The position numbers and the translations under genes were made by a program. From positions 1-31,689 of IMG/VR virus record IMGVR_UViG_3300020021_000220: 31,689 bases of DNA. One strand, given 5' to 3'. Positions 12,757 through 21,583 of this stretch are shown piece by piece. The notes below the pieces were generated by a model that was not told the origin of the DNA, searched no databases, and worked only from the letters and a program-made list of their open reading frames with translations. Every line of letters begins with the position of its first letter. Positions within the stretch are counted from its first letter, which is position 1. The stretch comes from a virus.

Positions 12757-13335
12757 ATGACTGACGTACCAGCCGGATATGCTCCCGGATATTCACAAGG
12801 CGTTTGGAGCGTCGAAGCTCTGGTTGATTTGATTGTCGCCGTTGGCGCCAGCAATGATTTCGACGGCGCCACGATCACCAACTCGACGGTCAACTCTTCG
12901 GTCATCGGTGGCGCCGTACCCGCCGCCGCCCATGTCACCACCCTATCAGCGACCGGCACGGCCACCCTGGTGGCGATCAACGCCAGCGGCACAGTGACCG
13001 CCAATGGTTCCCTGGTTGCGGCCAATGCGGTCGCACTCTCGCCAGCGAGCCATAACGTCGTGATCAGCCCGACCGGTACCGGTGTGGTGACGATCAATCC
13101 GGCGACTCTCGGCACTCTCGACAAAATGACCATCGGTGGCGCTACTCCGGCGGCTATCACCGGAACAACCATCGTCGGCACGACCATCACGGCAACCACC
13201 TTGATCACGGCGACCCATACGCCAGCATCGTCAAGTGCCGCTGGCGTGGCTGGCACGGTCGCATGGGATGCCGGTTTCCTATATGTGTGCTCGGCAACGA
13301 ATACCTGGCTTCGTGTCGCAATCGCTACCTGGTAA
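12757..13335 (+). CDS. Phage fibre/appendage-like virion protein, 192 aa
   Basis: Rich in threonine, alanine, valine and glycine, with strand-turn repeats (TTLSATGTATLVAINASG, TGTTIVGTTITATT) like those of beta-helical or trimeric phage fibres. The C-terminal segment ends with AWDAGFLYVCSATNTWLRVA, a closing motif seen at the tips of many tail-fibre and head-fibre proteins. It stands before the packaging genes rather than among tail genes, so a head-fibre or decoration role is also possible. An AGGA lies 12 bases before the ATG. Structural nature likely; exact place in the virion unknown. Confidence 0.65.
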   Translation: MTDVPAGYAPGYSQGVWSVEALVDLIVAVGASNDFDGATITNSTVNSSVIGGAVPAAAHVTTLSATGTATLVAINASGTVTANGSLVAANAVALSPASHNVVISPTGTGVVTINPATLGTLDKMTIGGATPAAITGTTIVGTTITATTLITATHTPASSSAAGVAGTVAWDAGFLYVCSATNTWLRVAIATW

Positions 13336-13341
13336 GATCAG

Positions 13342-14115
13342 ATGACCGGTTCGATTGTTCCGCTTCCACGATGGCAGCTAATTGATGCGAATGGCGCTCC
13401 GATAGTCGGGGCGACCATCGCAACATATGTGCCGAACACGACGACGCCAGCCGCCACATTCCTTGACCAGGCTCTGGCCACACCGAATCTCAATCCCATA
13501 GTGACCGATGCCACCGGCTCGTTTATCGCCTGGGGGGCGACGGACTATCGCTATGTGGCGCATGATTCGGTTGGCAATTTGATTTTCGACGCCGACACGA
13601 GCAGCCCGTTGGCGGCAAGTGTCATTTCCAGTTTCATGTTGCCGGTTGTCGGCGCCGCTAATTCAACTCAGTTCCTAAATTTGTCAGGCACGACCGCAGC
13701 GATCAACCAGGCCGTGGCCAGTGTGGCAACCATCGTGGGACCAACGGGACCAGCAGGCGCCGACAGCACCGTGCCAGGCCCCACCGGCCCCACCGGCCCG
13801 CAGGGACCAGGCGCAAGCTCGTTGTTTGCGACCGTGCATGATGCCACCGGATCACGGGCATTCAACAACACCTATACGAACTCGACCGGCGTTCCGATGT
13901 TTGTTTCCGTTGCGTGTCATTCTGGCGGCGTTTCCTATCAGCCGTGTTCATTGATCGTCAACGGCGTCACCGTTTCGGTTGTGTGGTCACAAGACCCGAA
14001 GAATGGTGGCAGCCCGACCACCTTAAGCGTCTCCGGCATGGTGCCGATTGGCGCCAATTATGGCGTCACCGAATCGACATGGAGCGGGATTCAATCGTGG
14101 ACGGAAACCTATTGA
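13342..14115 (+). CDS. Tail-fibre-like protein with collagen-like repeat, 257 aa
   Basis: The N-terminal 90 residues (LPRWQLIDANGAPIVGATI, ATYVPNTTTPAATF, then GSFIAWGATDYRYVAHDSVG) follow the common phage adaptor-domain pattern 'F-D-x-G-x-P-L-x-G-G', with a final Y-x-x-x-x-D-x-x-G. A short collagen-like Gly-X-Y run (GPTGPAGAD, then GPTGPTGPQGPG) at residues about 134-155 should trimerise the protein. The C-terminal 100 residues form a beta-rich head with two cysteines. It starts six bases after the previous gene and its stop overlaps the next start (TGATG). This is the arrangement of a trimeric receptor-binding or appendage protein. Structural role fairly sure; receptor unknown. Confidence 0.75.
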   Translation: MTGSIVPLPRWQLIDANGAPIVGATIATYVPNTTTPAATFLDQALATPNLNPIVTDATGSFIAWGATDYRYVAHDSVGNLIFDADTSSPLAASVISSFMLPVVGAANSTQFLNLSGTTAAINQAVASVATIVGPTGPAGADSTVPGPTGPTGPQGPGASSLFATVHDATGSRAFNNTYTNSTGVPMFVSVACHSGGVSYQPCSLIVNGVTVSVVWSQDPKNGGSPTTLSVSGMVPIGANYGVTESTWSGIQSWTETY

Positions 14116-14618
14116 TGTTTGAGCCGAATTCAGAACTCGAAACCGAAACAACTCCCGAGATCGTCGAGGCCATCGAGGCCAAAGAGATCAAACCGGCGAA
14201 GCCTCCGGTTCCGCTCCCGGTCAGGTATAGGGGCTTAGCCAAAAAGCCTTTCAGAAAGCGCAACATTCCTGAATTGCTCAGGCCGGAAGAGATTCTAAGC
14301 ATGACTGGTACCGCCAAGGCGGGCACCATTGCGGCGATGGTCACACCGGAACAGATGCTTCAGAAAGCCGCCAGACGCACCTATTATCTGATCTATTGCG
14401 AGGCCATGGATTTGATGTTGAACGGCCAGACGCACACCGCAAAATATATTGGCATGAAAATGCTCTGGGAATTCGGCAACGGCATCATTGGCGGATCGAA
14501 GAATCGCAATCTCAAAAATCAGGGCGCCGATGTCGTGCCAGGCGTCACCAACATTCAAATAAGGGGCGTCAAGCCTCCGGTCCCAATCGATGACGCTGAC
14601 ACCGACGACGAAGCCTAA
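14115..14618 (+). CDS. Candidate small terminase subunit, 167 aa
   Basis: Directly precedes and overlaps the large terminase gene by 29 bases, the usual position of a small terminase, which recognises phage DNA for packaging. The protein has an acidic front (ETETTPEIVEAIEAKEIK), a basic proline-rich segment (VPLPVRYRGLAKKPFRKRN), then a helical body (EQMLQKAARRTYYLIYCEAMDL) and an acidic tail. I cannot see a clear N-terminal HTH of the usual kind. The start overlaps the fibre gene's stop. The assignment rests mainly on position; a packaging-associated protein of another type is possible. Confidence 0.5.
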   Translation: MFEPNSELETETTPEIVEAIEAKEIKPAKPPVPLPVRYRGLAKKPFRKRNIPELLRPEEILSMTGTAKAGTIAAMVTPEQMLQKAARRTYYLIYCEAMDLMLNGQTHTAKYIGMKMLWEFGNGIIGGSKNRNLKNQGADVVPGVTNIQIRGVKPPVPIDDADTDDEA

Positions 14619-15990
14619 ACGCACACGCAAACCATCGAGCACCTCGGGCTTAACGATCACCACGGTTGATGCGGGTTTCCCCGAGAAGTTCTTGCCGCTG
14701 ACCTATACTCCGGCGCCAATCAAGGTCATTTTTGGTGGTCGCTCGTCCGGCAAGAGTACGGGCGTTGCTCGTACATTGTTGCTCATGGGCAAGCAATGGC
14801 CGATGCGGATTCTCTGTTGCCGAGAATTCCATAAGTCAATGGATACGAGTGTTCACAAGGTGCTCAAGGACGAGATATATGCGCTCGGATTGCAAGACTT
14901 CTATACGGTCAACAATTCATCGATCACCGGCAAAGAGATACCCGAGAGTCATTTTCCTGGCTATCAGATTCGCCAGACCGAATTCATTTTCATGGGCATC
15001 GCCAACAATTCTCAATCGCTCAAATCGACGCAGCTAATCACGACGGCATGGATCGAGGAAGCGCAGAACCTCACCGAAAAATCATGGATCGATCTAGAGC
15101 CGACCGTCAGGCAGAATTTGCCGGATGGTCGTGAGCCTGAGATATGGCTGACCTTCAATCCACAATTTTGCGATGATTTTTCATGGGAAAACTTCGTGTT
15201 GAATCCGCAAGAGGATTCCATGGTGGTCGAACTGAACTATCTGGACAACCCATGGCTACCGACACGATCCAAGGCTCTGGCCAATCGAGACAAGCGGAAC
15301 AATTTCCATAAGTGGGAAAATGTCTGGATGGGCAAGCCGATGACCAATTTTATTGGCTCGGTTTACGAGGATTATCTCAACGATGCTTATACGCAGAATC
15401 GCATTTGTGAGGTGCCCTATGCCGAAGGCTATCCCGTCGAACTTTATTTCGATCTTGGATGGACCGATATGTGTTGCGTATGGGCGTGCCAGCGGTGTGA
15501 CAACGAGATCAGGTTGATCGACTATTACGAGAATAAGCGCCGACCGGCGAGCCATTATATCGATGTCATGTCGAGTCGTGGTTATCCCATATCGAAATGG
15601 GTGCTCCCGCATGATGCCAAGCAAAAGGCCAGCGGCACCGGATTGTCGTGGGAAGACGTTTTAAGAAAGTCTGGCAAACCGCTTCGCATCTTAAAAAACC
15701 TTTCCGTCATGGATGGGATCAATGCGGCACGGGAACAATTCTCCCGAATGGTATTTGATGCTGATCGCTGCGCACGAGGACTTAATTGTCTCCGGCATTA
15801 TCGTTTCGCTGAAGTGCGGGAGGGAGATCGGACGCAGGCTAAGCCGGTACACGACGTTTATTCGAATGGTGCGGATGCGTTTCGATATCTCGCCATCGGC
15901 GTCAAAACAAGAGAGCAGAAGCCATACGCTAAATATCTGGACCCATACCGGAACGTTTCAGGCCGTGGGGATTCATGGATGTCATTATGA
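14590..15990 (+). CDS. terL: Terminase large subunit (packaging ATPase-nuclease)
   Basis: A 466-residue motor protein that drives DNA into the capsid and cuts it. Walker A GGRSSGKS lies at 49-56, Walker B with the catalytic glutamate (AWIEEAQ) at 153-159, the coupling motif TFNP at 188-191, and the first nuclease aspartate in YFDLGWTD at 286-293. The pattern fits the PBSX/XtmB-like (Terminase_3) family. Length is normal. It overlaps the candidate small subunit upstream and the portal downstream (16 bases). A CTAAATA copy lies inside its 3' end at 15930, 40 bases before the portal start. Confidence 0.93.
   Translation: MTLTPTTKPKRTRKPSSTSGLTITTVDAGFPEKFLPLTYTPAPIKVIFGGRSSGKSTGVARTLLLMGKQWPMRILCCREFHKSMDTSVHKVLKDEIYALGLQDFYTVNNSSITGKEIPESHFPGYQIRQTEFIFMGIANNSQSLKSTQLITTAWIEEAQNLTEKSWIDLEPTVRQNLPDGREPEIWLTFNPQFCDDFSWENFVLNPQEDSMVVELNYLDNPWLPTRSKALANRDKRNNFHKWENVWMGKPMTNFIGSVYEDYLNDAYTQNRICEVPYAEGYPVELYFDLGWTDMCCVWACQRCDNEIRLIDYYENKRRPASHYIDVMSSRGYPISKWVLPHDAKQKASGTGLSWEDVLRKSGKPLRILKNLSVMDGINAAREQFSRMVFDADRCARGLNCLRHYRFAEVREGDRTQAKPVHDVYSNGADAFRYLAIGVKTREQKPYAKYLDPYRNVSGRGDSWMSL
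15930..15935 (+). promoter_or_regulatory. CTAAATA motif inside the terminase 3' end
   Basis: The one coding copy of the motif, 40 bases before the portal start. It may boost portal expression or be chance, since the codons (CT AAA TA) are ordinary. Confidence 0.25.
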
Positions 15991-18092
15991 GCGACAGAGA
16001 TCAGGACGTTATTGAAGAGGCCCGTGAGCGTTTCAAGCGGTGCGCAGAATGGGAAAACGATTCCCGTGAGGCGTGGAAAGCCGACATGAGGTTCAATTAT
16101 GGCGACAATTCAAATAACTGGCAATGGTCAGAGGCACAATACGGTGCCAGAACCAGAGCCAATCGTCCGTGTCAGACCGTCAACCGTGTCAAGCAATATA
16201 CGCTGCACATAATCAACGACTCGTTGCAGAACAAGGCTTCAATCGAGATCAGGGCCGTGGGCGAAGGCGCCAGCTTCAAATCTGCCGAGATCATGAGCGG
16301 CATCGTGCGGCATATTGAATACATCTCTAACGCTCAGGACGCCTACTATCAGGCGAGCCATGATCAAGTGATTTCGGGCATTGGCTACTGGCGCCTGGAG
16401 GCCGATTATATTGATTCGCAATCGGATAGTTTCGATCAGGAAATCTATATTCGCCAGATCAGCGAGAGTCTTTCGGTCTATGTTGACCCCGACGTGCCTC
16501 GCAATTCCGCCGGACTGGAGGCCAAATTCGCATTTATCTTCAGTGACGTTGATCGCAAGGAACTCGAAAAGGATTACCCGAAAGCCACGATATCATCGAG
16601 CACCACGGTGCTGAACGAGAATGATACAGACTATCGTCAGATATGGGCTGGCAAGAGCAAGGTTCGCTGCGTCGAGTATTTCAGGATCGTGCACGATGCC
16701 GACACTCTTCATGTGTTACCCGATGGCCAGACCATGCGGGAGAGCGATGCCGACGATGTTAAATTGCTGCGCAAGCTATCGGTCAAATCTCGTGAGCTTG
16801 CGATTCCCAAGGTGGAATGGTTCAAGATCGCTGGAGATTCCGTGCTTGAAAAGCGCACTCTCGTCGGGCGGTTCGTTCCGATTATTCGTGTTTGCGGAAC
16901 TGAAACAATCATCGACGGCCAGCTTGATCGTCGGGGTTTGATTCGTGACCTTATCGGCCCGCAGCAATCGCTTAACTGGTACACCTCGGGCGGCATCGAG
17001 TACGTTGCGATGCAAACCAAATCAAGTTGGACCGCTCCGGCGGAATCGATTGAAGGTTATGAAACTTACTGGAACACGGCGAACACGATCAACCATGCCG
17101 TGCTTCCCTATAAGGCCCTCGATGACGAAGGCAATGCGCTTCCCACGCCACAACGAGTCGATCCCCCGAGCTATCCGGCGGCATTTCAGGAAGGCCGAAC
17201 CGCAGCCATTGCCGATATGCAATTAACGTCCGGGATGACCGAAGCTCTCATGGGCGATCCGGGAAATGAAAGGTCAGGTTCGGGCATTGCGGAACGGCAA
17301 CGAGCGTCCGTCAATTCAACCTATGCGTTTCCTGACCGGCTCGCCAATGCGTTACGGGCGGCGGGCCAGATTATCATTGAATGGTTGCCGCACATTTATG
17401 ACACTTCCAGGGTGCTTAAAATTTTGGCGCTCGATGGGACACAGCAGACCATTCAGGTTGATCCGAATCATCCGCAAGCGCACCAAGACGTGCCTGGCCT
17501 CGATAGCGAATCGATCAGCCCTCAGCAGGTCGCTGCGATCTTCAATCCATCGGTCGGGACTTATGATGTCGTTGCCGAAGTGGGACCGCAATTCTCGACA
17601 CGCCGCCAGGAGGCTTTTAACGCCCTATCCGATATCATGGCGCAGAATGAAGGTTTGGCCAGCAGCGTCATGGACATATGGGCGTTGACCGCCGATTTTC
17701 CATATTCGGATGTACTTGCCGAACGATTCCGCAACATGCTCCCGCCGCAGGCTACTGGCCAGGTCAATCCGCAGGTTCAGGAACTTCAAGGATTGCTTGG
17801 GCAACAGCACATGGCGATGATTGAGCAACAAGAGAAGATCAAGCGGCTTGAAAGCAAGGCGCTAAACGAATCGGCGCAAAAAGAGATCGATATCCAAAAG
17901 GCTCGCACTGATCTTCTATCGGTGCTCGGAAAACTTGATCCGACCGGCGTGATTCCGTTGACCAGGGAATACATCAGCCAGCTAACCGGAAACCAGGCGA
18001 ACGCATTGGTTGCGGCGCATGCCATCGAGCAGCAAGAGCTAGAGATCGCTCTAAAAGCCATGTTGCCATCGGGACCGGATCAGCCGCAATGA
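15975..18092 (+). CDS. P22-like portal protein, 705 aa
   Basis: Forms the dodecameric ring at the capsid vertex through which DNA is packaged and ejected. The length matches P22 gp1 (725 residues) rather than the shorter HK97-type portals. Diagnostic stretches include NRPCQTVNRVKQYTLHIIND, GIVRHIEYISNAQDAYYQAS and VISGIGYWRLEADY near the front, FKIAGDSVLEKR and GPQQSLNWYTSGGIEY in the middle, and a GNERSGSGIAERQRAS segment near 435. The C-terminal 100 residues are glutamine-rich and helical, as expected for the barrel. The start at 15975 has GGGGA five bases upstream. Overlaps both neighbours, so translation is coupled. Confidence 0.92.
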   Translation: MDVIMSDRDQDVIEEARERFKRCAEWENDSREAWKADMRFNYGDNSNNWQWSEAQYGARTRANRPCQTVNRVKQYTLHIINDSLQNKASIEIRAVGEGASFKSAEIMSGIVRHIEYISNAQDAYYQASHDQVISGIGYWRLEADYIDSQSDSFDQEIYIRQISESLSVYVDPDVPRNSAGLEAKFAFIFSDVDRKELEKDYPKATISSSTTVLNENDTDYRQIWAGKSKVRCVEYFRIVHDADTLHVLPDGQTMRESDADDVKLLRKLSVKSRELAIPKVEWFKIAGDSVLEKRTLVGRFVPIIRVCGTETIIDGQLDRRGLIRDLIGPQQSLNWYTSGGIEYVAMQTKSSWTAPAESIEGYETYWNTANTINHAVLPYKALDDEGNALPTPQRVDPPSYPAAFQEGRTAAIADMQLTSGMTEALMGDPGNERSGSGIAERQRASVNSTYAFPDRLANALRAAGQIIIEWLPHIYDTSRVLKILALDGTQQTIQVDPNHPQAHQDVPGLDSESISPQQVAAIFNPSVGTYDVVAEVGPQFSTRRQEAFNALSDIMAQNEGLASSVMDIWALTADFPYSDVLAERFRNMLPPQATGQVNPQVQELQGLLGQQHMAMIEQQEKIKRLESKALNESAQKEIDIQKARTDLLSVLGKLDPTGVIPLTREYISQLTGNQANALVAAHAIEQQELEIALKAMLPSGPDQPQ

Positions 18093-18373
18093 CCATGAAA
18101 AAGAACAAGGTGGCGCACAACCGTGTCGCCAGCATTTGTCACGAGATCGCCCGAGAGATTTATGAGCAGAACGCCAAGAATAACGAATTTTTCCGATTGA
18201 ACGGCGACGCTGACCTCTTCGTCAGAAACGTGGCGCCATATGTGCGGCCAATCGCCCGGAGAATCCTCGCCACGATGATGCGTGATCCGCTCGTCACCGA
18301 GGAACACAAGCGAGAGCTATATGACGCTTTCATGCTCGACGGCGTCATTGGCGAGACCGCCGACCTAAATTAA
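18089..18373 (+). CDS. Hypothetical protein between portal and scaffold, 94 aa
   Basis: Overlaps the portal stop by four bases (ATGA). A helical, basic protein (NRVASICHEIAREIYEQNA, then RNVAPYVRPIARRILATMM) with no recognised domain. Small genes at this place in P22-like phages are variable; some act in head assembly. No membrane segment. Confidence 0.7.
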   Translation: MTMKKNKVAHNRVASICHEIAREIYEQNAKNNEFFRLNGDADLFVRNVAPYVRPIARRILATMMRDPLVTEEHKRELYDAFMLDGVIGETADLN

Positions 18374-18393
18374 ACCAACCATAGGACAATTTT

Positions 18394-19224
18394 ATGCCAG
18401 ACGACAAGCTAGCCCACATTCATTCTGAAATGACGGATAACGTCCACCTCACGGTTCCGACCGATGACGCAGACCAATGGGCGCAGCAATTCACCGACCC
18501 GGCCCCAACGGCGCCGGAGGACACCACGGAGGCGCCGGAGGCGGACACCGGCACCGATGATACCACCGATGCGACGCAAGCCGCTCAGGCCAGCCCGGAG
18601 GCTGATCCCGAGGCCAGCGATGTCCGGGACCGGCGCATAGCTCGCCTGGCCAACGATGTCAGAGAGAAAAATCGCAAGCTGGCGATGCAATCCCAAGAGA
18701 TCGAACGCCTAAAGGGCATGCGACCGGAAAGCCGGGACCATGAGCTTGATCGTTTGGCCGATGAGCGTGCCGAGCAAAAGGTCAAGGTCAAGGAATTCGT
18801 CAGTGCGTGCGATTCGATCAACAAAACCGGCATCGCAACCTACGGTCAGGACTTCAGGAAGGCGGTCGATTCGCTGAATGATGTTTGCAGCGATCCGATT
18901 ATGCTGAACGGCATGTTGGAAGGGATCATCGAGGCCGGAGGCACCACCGAAGGCGCAGCGATCATTAAGCACCTTGGCGAGAATGTTGACCTTTTGGAGG
19001 ATATCGTTGCCATGGCACCGCACCGTCAGGGGGCGGCTATCGCCAAACTGGCGGCGAAGCTAGCGGCGCCGAAGACCAGGGCCGTCAGCAAGGCCCCGGC
19101 GCCAATCAAAGCGGTATCCGGCAACGCCAGCACGGCGAGCGGTGTTGACCCCATGAAAATGAGCATGGATGAATTTGCTAAATGGAGCCGCAACCGGGAC
19201 ATCGAGCGAGGCCGGATTCACTGA
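18394..19224 (+). CDS. Scaffolding protein, 276 aa
   Basis: Expected between portal and coat in P22-like order, and the sequence fits: a long acidic, disordered N-terminal third (residues 25-75, rich in D, E, T, A), a coiled coil (RLANDVREKNRKLAMQSQEI near 90-115), a helical middle, and a basic C-terminal tail (WSRNRDIERGRIH) like the coat-binding helix-turn-helix of P22 gp8. AGGA lies seven bases before the ATG. It would guide procapsid assembly and leave before DNA filling. There is no protease motif. Function rests on position and physical character; the family is too variable for a motif. Confidence 0.75.
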   Translation: MPDDKLAHIHSEMTDNVHLTVPTDDADQWAQQFTDPAPTAPEDTTEAPEADTGTDDTTDATQAAQASPEADPEASDVRDRRIARLANDVREKNRKLAMQSQEIERLKGMRPESRDHELDRLADERAEQKVKVKEFVSACDSINKTGIATYGQDFRKAVDSLNDVCSDPIMLNGMLEGIIEAGGTTEGAAIIKHLGENVDLLEDIVAMAPHRQGAAIAKLAAKLAAPKTRAVSKAPAPIKAVSGNASTASGVDPMKMSMDEFAKWSRNRDIERGRIH

Positions 19225-19248
19225 TCTTCACGATGCTTTTCATCATCG

Positions 19249-19279
19249 CCACGGTTGTGATTTTATATCATGACCGTGG
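19249..19279. other. Hairpin after the scaffold gene
   Basis: CCACGGT (19249-19255) pairs with ACCGTGG (19273-19279); inner TGAT pairs with ATCA. There is no T-run after it, so it may protect the scaffold mRNA 3' end or weaken read-through to the coat gene. Confidence 0.5.
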
Positions 19280-19296
19280 AATATATTGATCGGCGC

Positions 19297-19302
19297 TAAA
19301 TA
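19297..19302 (+). promoter_or_regulatory. CTAAATA motif copy before the coat gene
   Basis: CGCTAAATAGCG lies 134 bases before the coat ATG. The downstream repeat at 19348 starts with a variant (AAAATATG). With the terminator at 20733 it would give the coat gene its own transcript. Confidence 0.45.
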
Positions 19303-19311
19303 GCGTCAGTT

Positions 19312-19386
19312 CGTTTACGGAATCGCATATCCGATGGGTGGTAACCTCAAAATATGCTGACGTTTACGGAACCGTATATCCGATGG
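19312..19386. repeat. 26-bp direct repeat in the coat gene leader
   Basis: CGTTTACGGA-(A)-TCGCATATCCGATGG type units at 19312-19337 and 19361-19386 differ at only two positions, 49 bp apart. Each is preceded by an (A/T)AAATA-like hexamer, so the whole promoter-plus-leader may be duplicated. Each unit can fold CGGA..TCCG. Confidence 0.65.
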
Positions 19387-19397
19387 CCGACCTCCCC

Positions 19398-19426
19398 CCT
19401 GAGTGTCAAACATTTTTCACTCAAGG
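19398..19426 (+). promoter_or_regulatory. Hairpin overlapping the coat ribosome binding site
   Basis: CCTGAGTG (19398-19405) pairs with CACTCAAGG (19418-19426) with one bulged A. The right arm contains the AAGG of the ribosome binding site AAGGA, ten bases before the coat ATG. It could limit coat translation until opened. Confidence 0.45.
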
Positions 19427-19435
19427 ACACATTAA

Positions 19436-20698
19436 ATGTCAAATACACTTCTCACCGTGGATTTTATCACCCGCAAAGCGGTCAGCATGTTCGTCAACTC
19501 GAACGCATTTTTGCAGACCATCGACCGTCGTTACGAAAAGGATTATGGCCAGGACTTCAAAATTGGAGGCACGCTCAGAATTCGTCTCCCGGTAGACTAT
19601 ACCGTAGGCGTTGGCCAGTCTGTTTCACCACAAGCGACCGTCGAGCAGTACACCACGCTGACCGTTGGCACACAGAACAACGTTCCGTTGTCATTCAGTT
19701 CAGCCGACTACGCTCTGAGCATCGATGATTTTACCGACCGCTTCCTCGCCAAGGCCGTGAACGATCTTGCTGCGACCGTGGCCGCCAACATCATGTCAAT
19801 GGTCGATTGCGGCAACACCGATATCGGTGCGGTCATTGGTATCCCGAACTTCGTTTCAAACGTCGATGGATCAGGCGACATCATCAGCCCAATTCAGTCA
19901 ACCTGGCTGAAAGCCGGTGCCAAGCTCGACAAACTTTCCGCTGACAGAATGAACCGGACTTCTGTGTTGTCACCCGATACTCAGGCAAACACCGTGGCGT
20001 CTTTTGCAGGACTCTTCAACCCGACCACAATGGTATCGGAACAATACAAAACCGGATCGATGGGCGGCATGATGGCGTTCGGAATTCGTGACTGGCGCCT
20101 TGACCAGACCGTCCTGGCGCACACCACGGGCACCGGCACCGGCATGGAAATCGACGGCGGTACCCAGACGGGTACCACCATTACGATCAAGAGCCTTTCG
20201 GGCACTTTGCTTGCTGGCGATATCATCACCATCGGAGCGGGCGGACCCCATGTGAATTCCGTGAACCGCTTGACCAAAAAGTCTAATAACGAACTGGCTC
20301 AGTTCGTAATCACGGCGAACGTTGGGAACGGTGGCACCACGATGCACATTTACCCGGCGATCACTCCGCCATCGGGTAGCAACCCGGTGCAGTACCAGAC
20401 GGTGACGACCTCCCCGGCTGATTCCGCAGTGATTACTTTCGTCACCAAAGCGAGCGAGACCTACTATAAGAATCTCGTTTACAAGCCGGAAGCGTTCACC
20501 ATGGTAACGGCCGACCTACCACTGCCACGCAGCGGTGTGGTCAAGGCGTCACGTGCGAATTACGATGGCGTTTCGCTTCGCATGATCGAAGGATATCAGG
20601 TACTTGACGATCTTTTCGTTACGAGACTGGATATTCTCTATGGCGCAACGACCCCTAAACCTGACTGGTGCGTCATTGTTGCCGATGCAGTATTGTAA
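19436..20698 (+). CDS. Major capsid (coat) protein, P22 gp5-like, 420 aa
   Basis: Length and order match P22 coat protein (430 residues), which has the HK97 fold with an inserted domain. The front (MSNTLLTVDFITRKAVSMFV, NSNAFLQTIDRRYEKDY) and the segment GGTLRIRLPVDYTVG agree with the family. Residues 235-290 (TGTTITIKSLSGTLLAGDII, TIGAGGPHVNSVN) look like the inserted beta-barrel. The C-terminus has MIEGYQVLDDLFVTRLDILYG, also typical. A good ribosome binding site (AAGGA) precedes it, set in a hairpin. It is bracketed by a TAAATA motif and an intrinsic terminator, fitting separate high expression. Confidence 0.92.
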   Translation: MSNTLLTVDFITRKAVSMFVNSNAFLQTIDRRYEKDYGQDFKIGGTLRIRLPVDYTVGVGQSVSPQATVEQYTTLTVGTQNNVPLSFSSADYALSIDDFTDRFLAKAVNDLAATVAANIMSMVDCGNTDIGAVIGIPNFVSNVDGSGDIISPIQSTWLKAGAKLDKLSADRMNRTSVLSPDTQANTVASFAGLFNPTTMVSEQYKTGSMGGMMAFGIRDWRLDQTVLAHTTGTGTGMEIDGGTQTGTTITIKSLSGTLLAGDIITIGAGGPHVNSVNRLTKKSNNELAQFVITANVGNGGTTMHIYPAITPPSGSNPVQYQTVTTSPADSAVITFVTKASETYYKNLVYKPEAFTMVTADLPLPRSGVVKASRANYDGVSLRMIEGYQVLDDLFVTRLDILYGATTPKPDWCVIVADAVL

Positions 20699-20732
20699 CG
20701 GTTGAATCGGTTTCACTAACCGCTCAGGAATT

Positions 20733-20763
20733 GAGCCAGTCTCGCAAGAGGCTGGCTCTTTTC
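20733..20763 (+). terminator. Intrinsic terminator after the coat gene
   Basis: GAGCCAG-T-CTC, loop GCAA, GAG-G-CTGGCTC, then TTTTC. A TAAATA motif follows 30 bases later, so transcription stops and restarts here. Confidence 0.85.
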
Positions 20764-20792
20764 ATAGGCGCATGGTCAACCCCACCGATTCC

Positions 20793-20798
20793 TAAATA
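20793..20798 (+). promoter_or_regulatory. CTAAATA motif copy after the coat terminator
   Basis: GATTCCTAAATACG, 28 bases before the gp4-like start and just after the terminator. Its position is the best single argument that the motif starts transcription. Confidence 0.55.
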
Positions 20799-20825
20799 CG
20801 AGGATACGTTCAAGGTATTCTCTCG

Positions 20826-21580
20826 ATGTCTGCCCAAGGTACCATCACCACACCAATCGATCTAATTCAACAGTGCTTCCAGATTTCGTCCGTGTTCGGC
20901 CAAGGCCAGACGCCAGCGGCGGCGGATGTCAACCGTGCGTTTATCCAGCTTAATGCCATGATCAGCCAATGGTCGAGACAAAGATGGCTCTTGTTCCATC
21001 TTCAGGACGTTTTCGTTCTGGGATCGGGTGCTCAAAAGTATAGTGTGGGGATCGGCGGCGACATAGACACGCCACGGCCCGACCGCCTCGAATCGGCCTA
21101 TGTGCGCCTCGTTCAAGGATCACCAGGCAATCCGGTTGATTTCCCGCTCGCAATCATTCCATCCTATGAGAATTATTCTCAGGTATCATTGAAGAAATTG
21201 AACTCGTTTCCGGCGGCGATCTTTTACGATTCGGCATGGCCATTGGGTTTTATCTATCCTTATCCGGTCGCATCGAACCAATACGAGATTCATATCATCA
21301 TCAAAGCAGCGATCAACCAATTTGCACGTTAACAACTCAGATCAACTTGCCACCCGAATATACCGATCCGCTTCTCTGGAATTTAAGTGCGAGGCTCAGG
21401 ACTCTTTATGGGCAAGGCCCAGACCCTTCAATCATCGCACTCGCCAAGACATCGCTATCCGTGCTGCGTGGCGCCAACGCTCAAATATCCGCACTTAATT
21501 TCCCGTCAGACATGCCGGGCGGATCGTCGGGCTTTGATCCCACGATGGGCAATTTTAACGGCTTGCCGTGGGGGATTTGA
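20826..21580 (+). pseudogene. P22 gp4-like tail accessory (head-completion) protein, frameshifted
   Basis: Frame one (20826-21332) gives the expected N-terminal two-thirds: IDLIQQCFQISSVFGQGQTP, LNAMISQWSRQRW, then GAQKYSVGIGGDIDTPRPDR, LPLA..PSYENYSQV and GFIYPYPVASNQYEIHI. It stops at a TAA just after IKAAINQFAR. The missing end (TQINLPPEYTDPLLWNLSAR, then ALAKTSLSVLRG) continues in the -1 frame to 21580. Adding one A at the GCACG near 21324 would join the two as INQFATLTTQINLPPEY, which is the normal family sequence. The protein binds the portal ring and closes the head. No standard slippery heptamer is present, so a one-base deletion or a sequencing error is more likely than programmed frameshifting. 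Confidence 0.85.
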
Positions 21581-21583
21581 TCG

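Noticed and set aside
21310-21335. Programmed -1 frameshift in the gp4-like gene
   Set aside because: The bases before the shift (CAA TTT GCA CGT) do not form an X-XXY-YYZ slippery heptamer, and no downstream hairpin or pseudoknot is evident; a single-base deletion explains it more simply.
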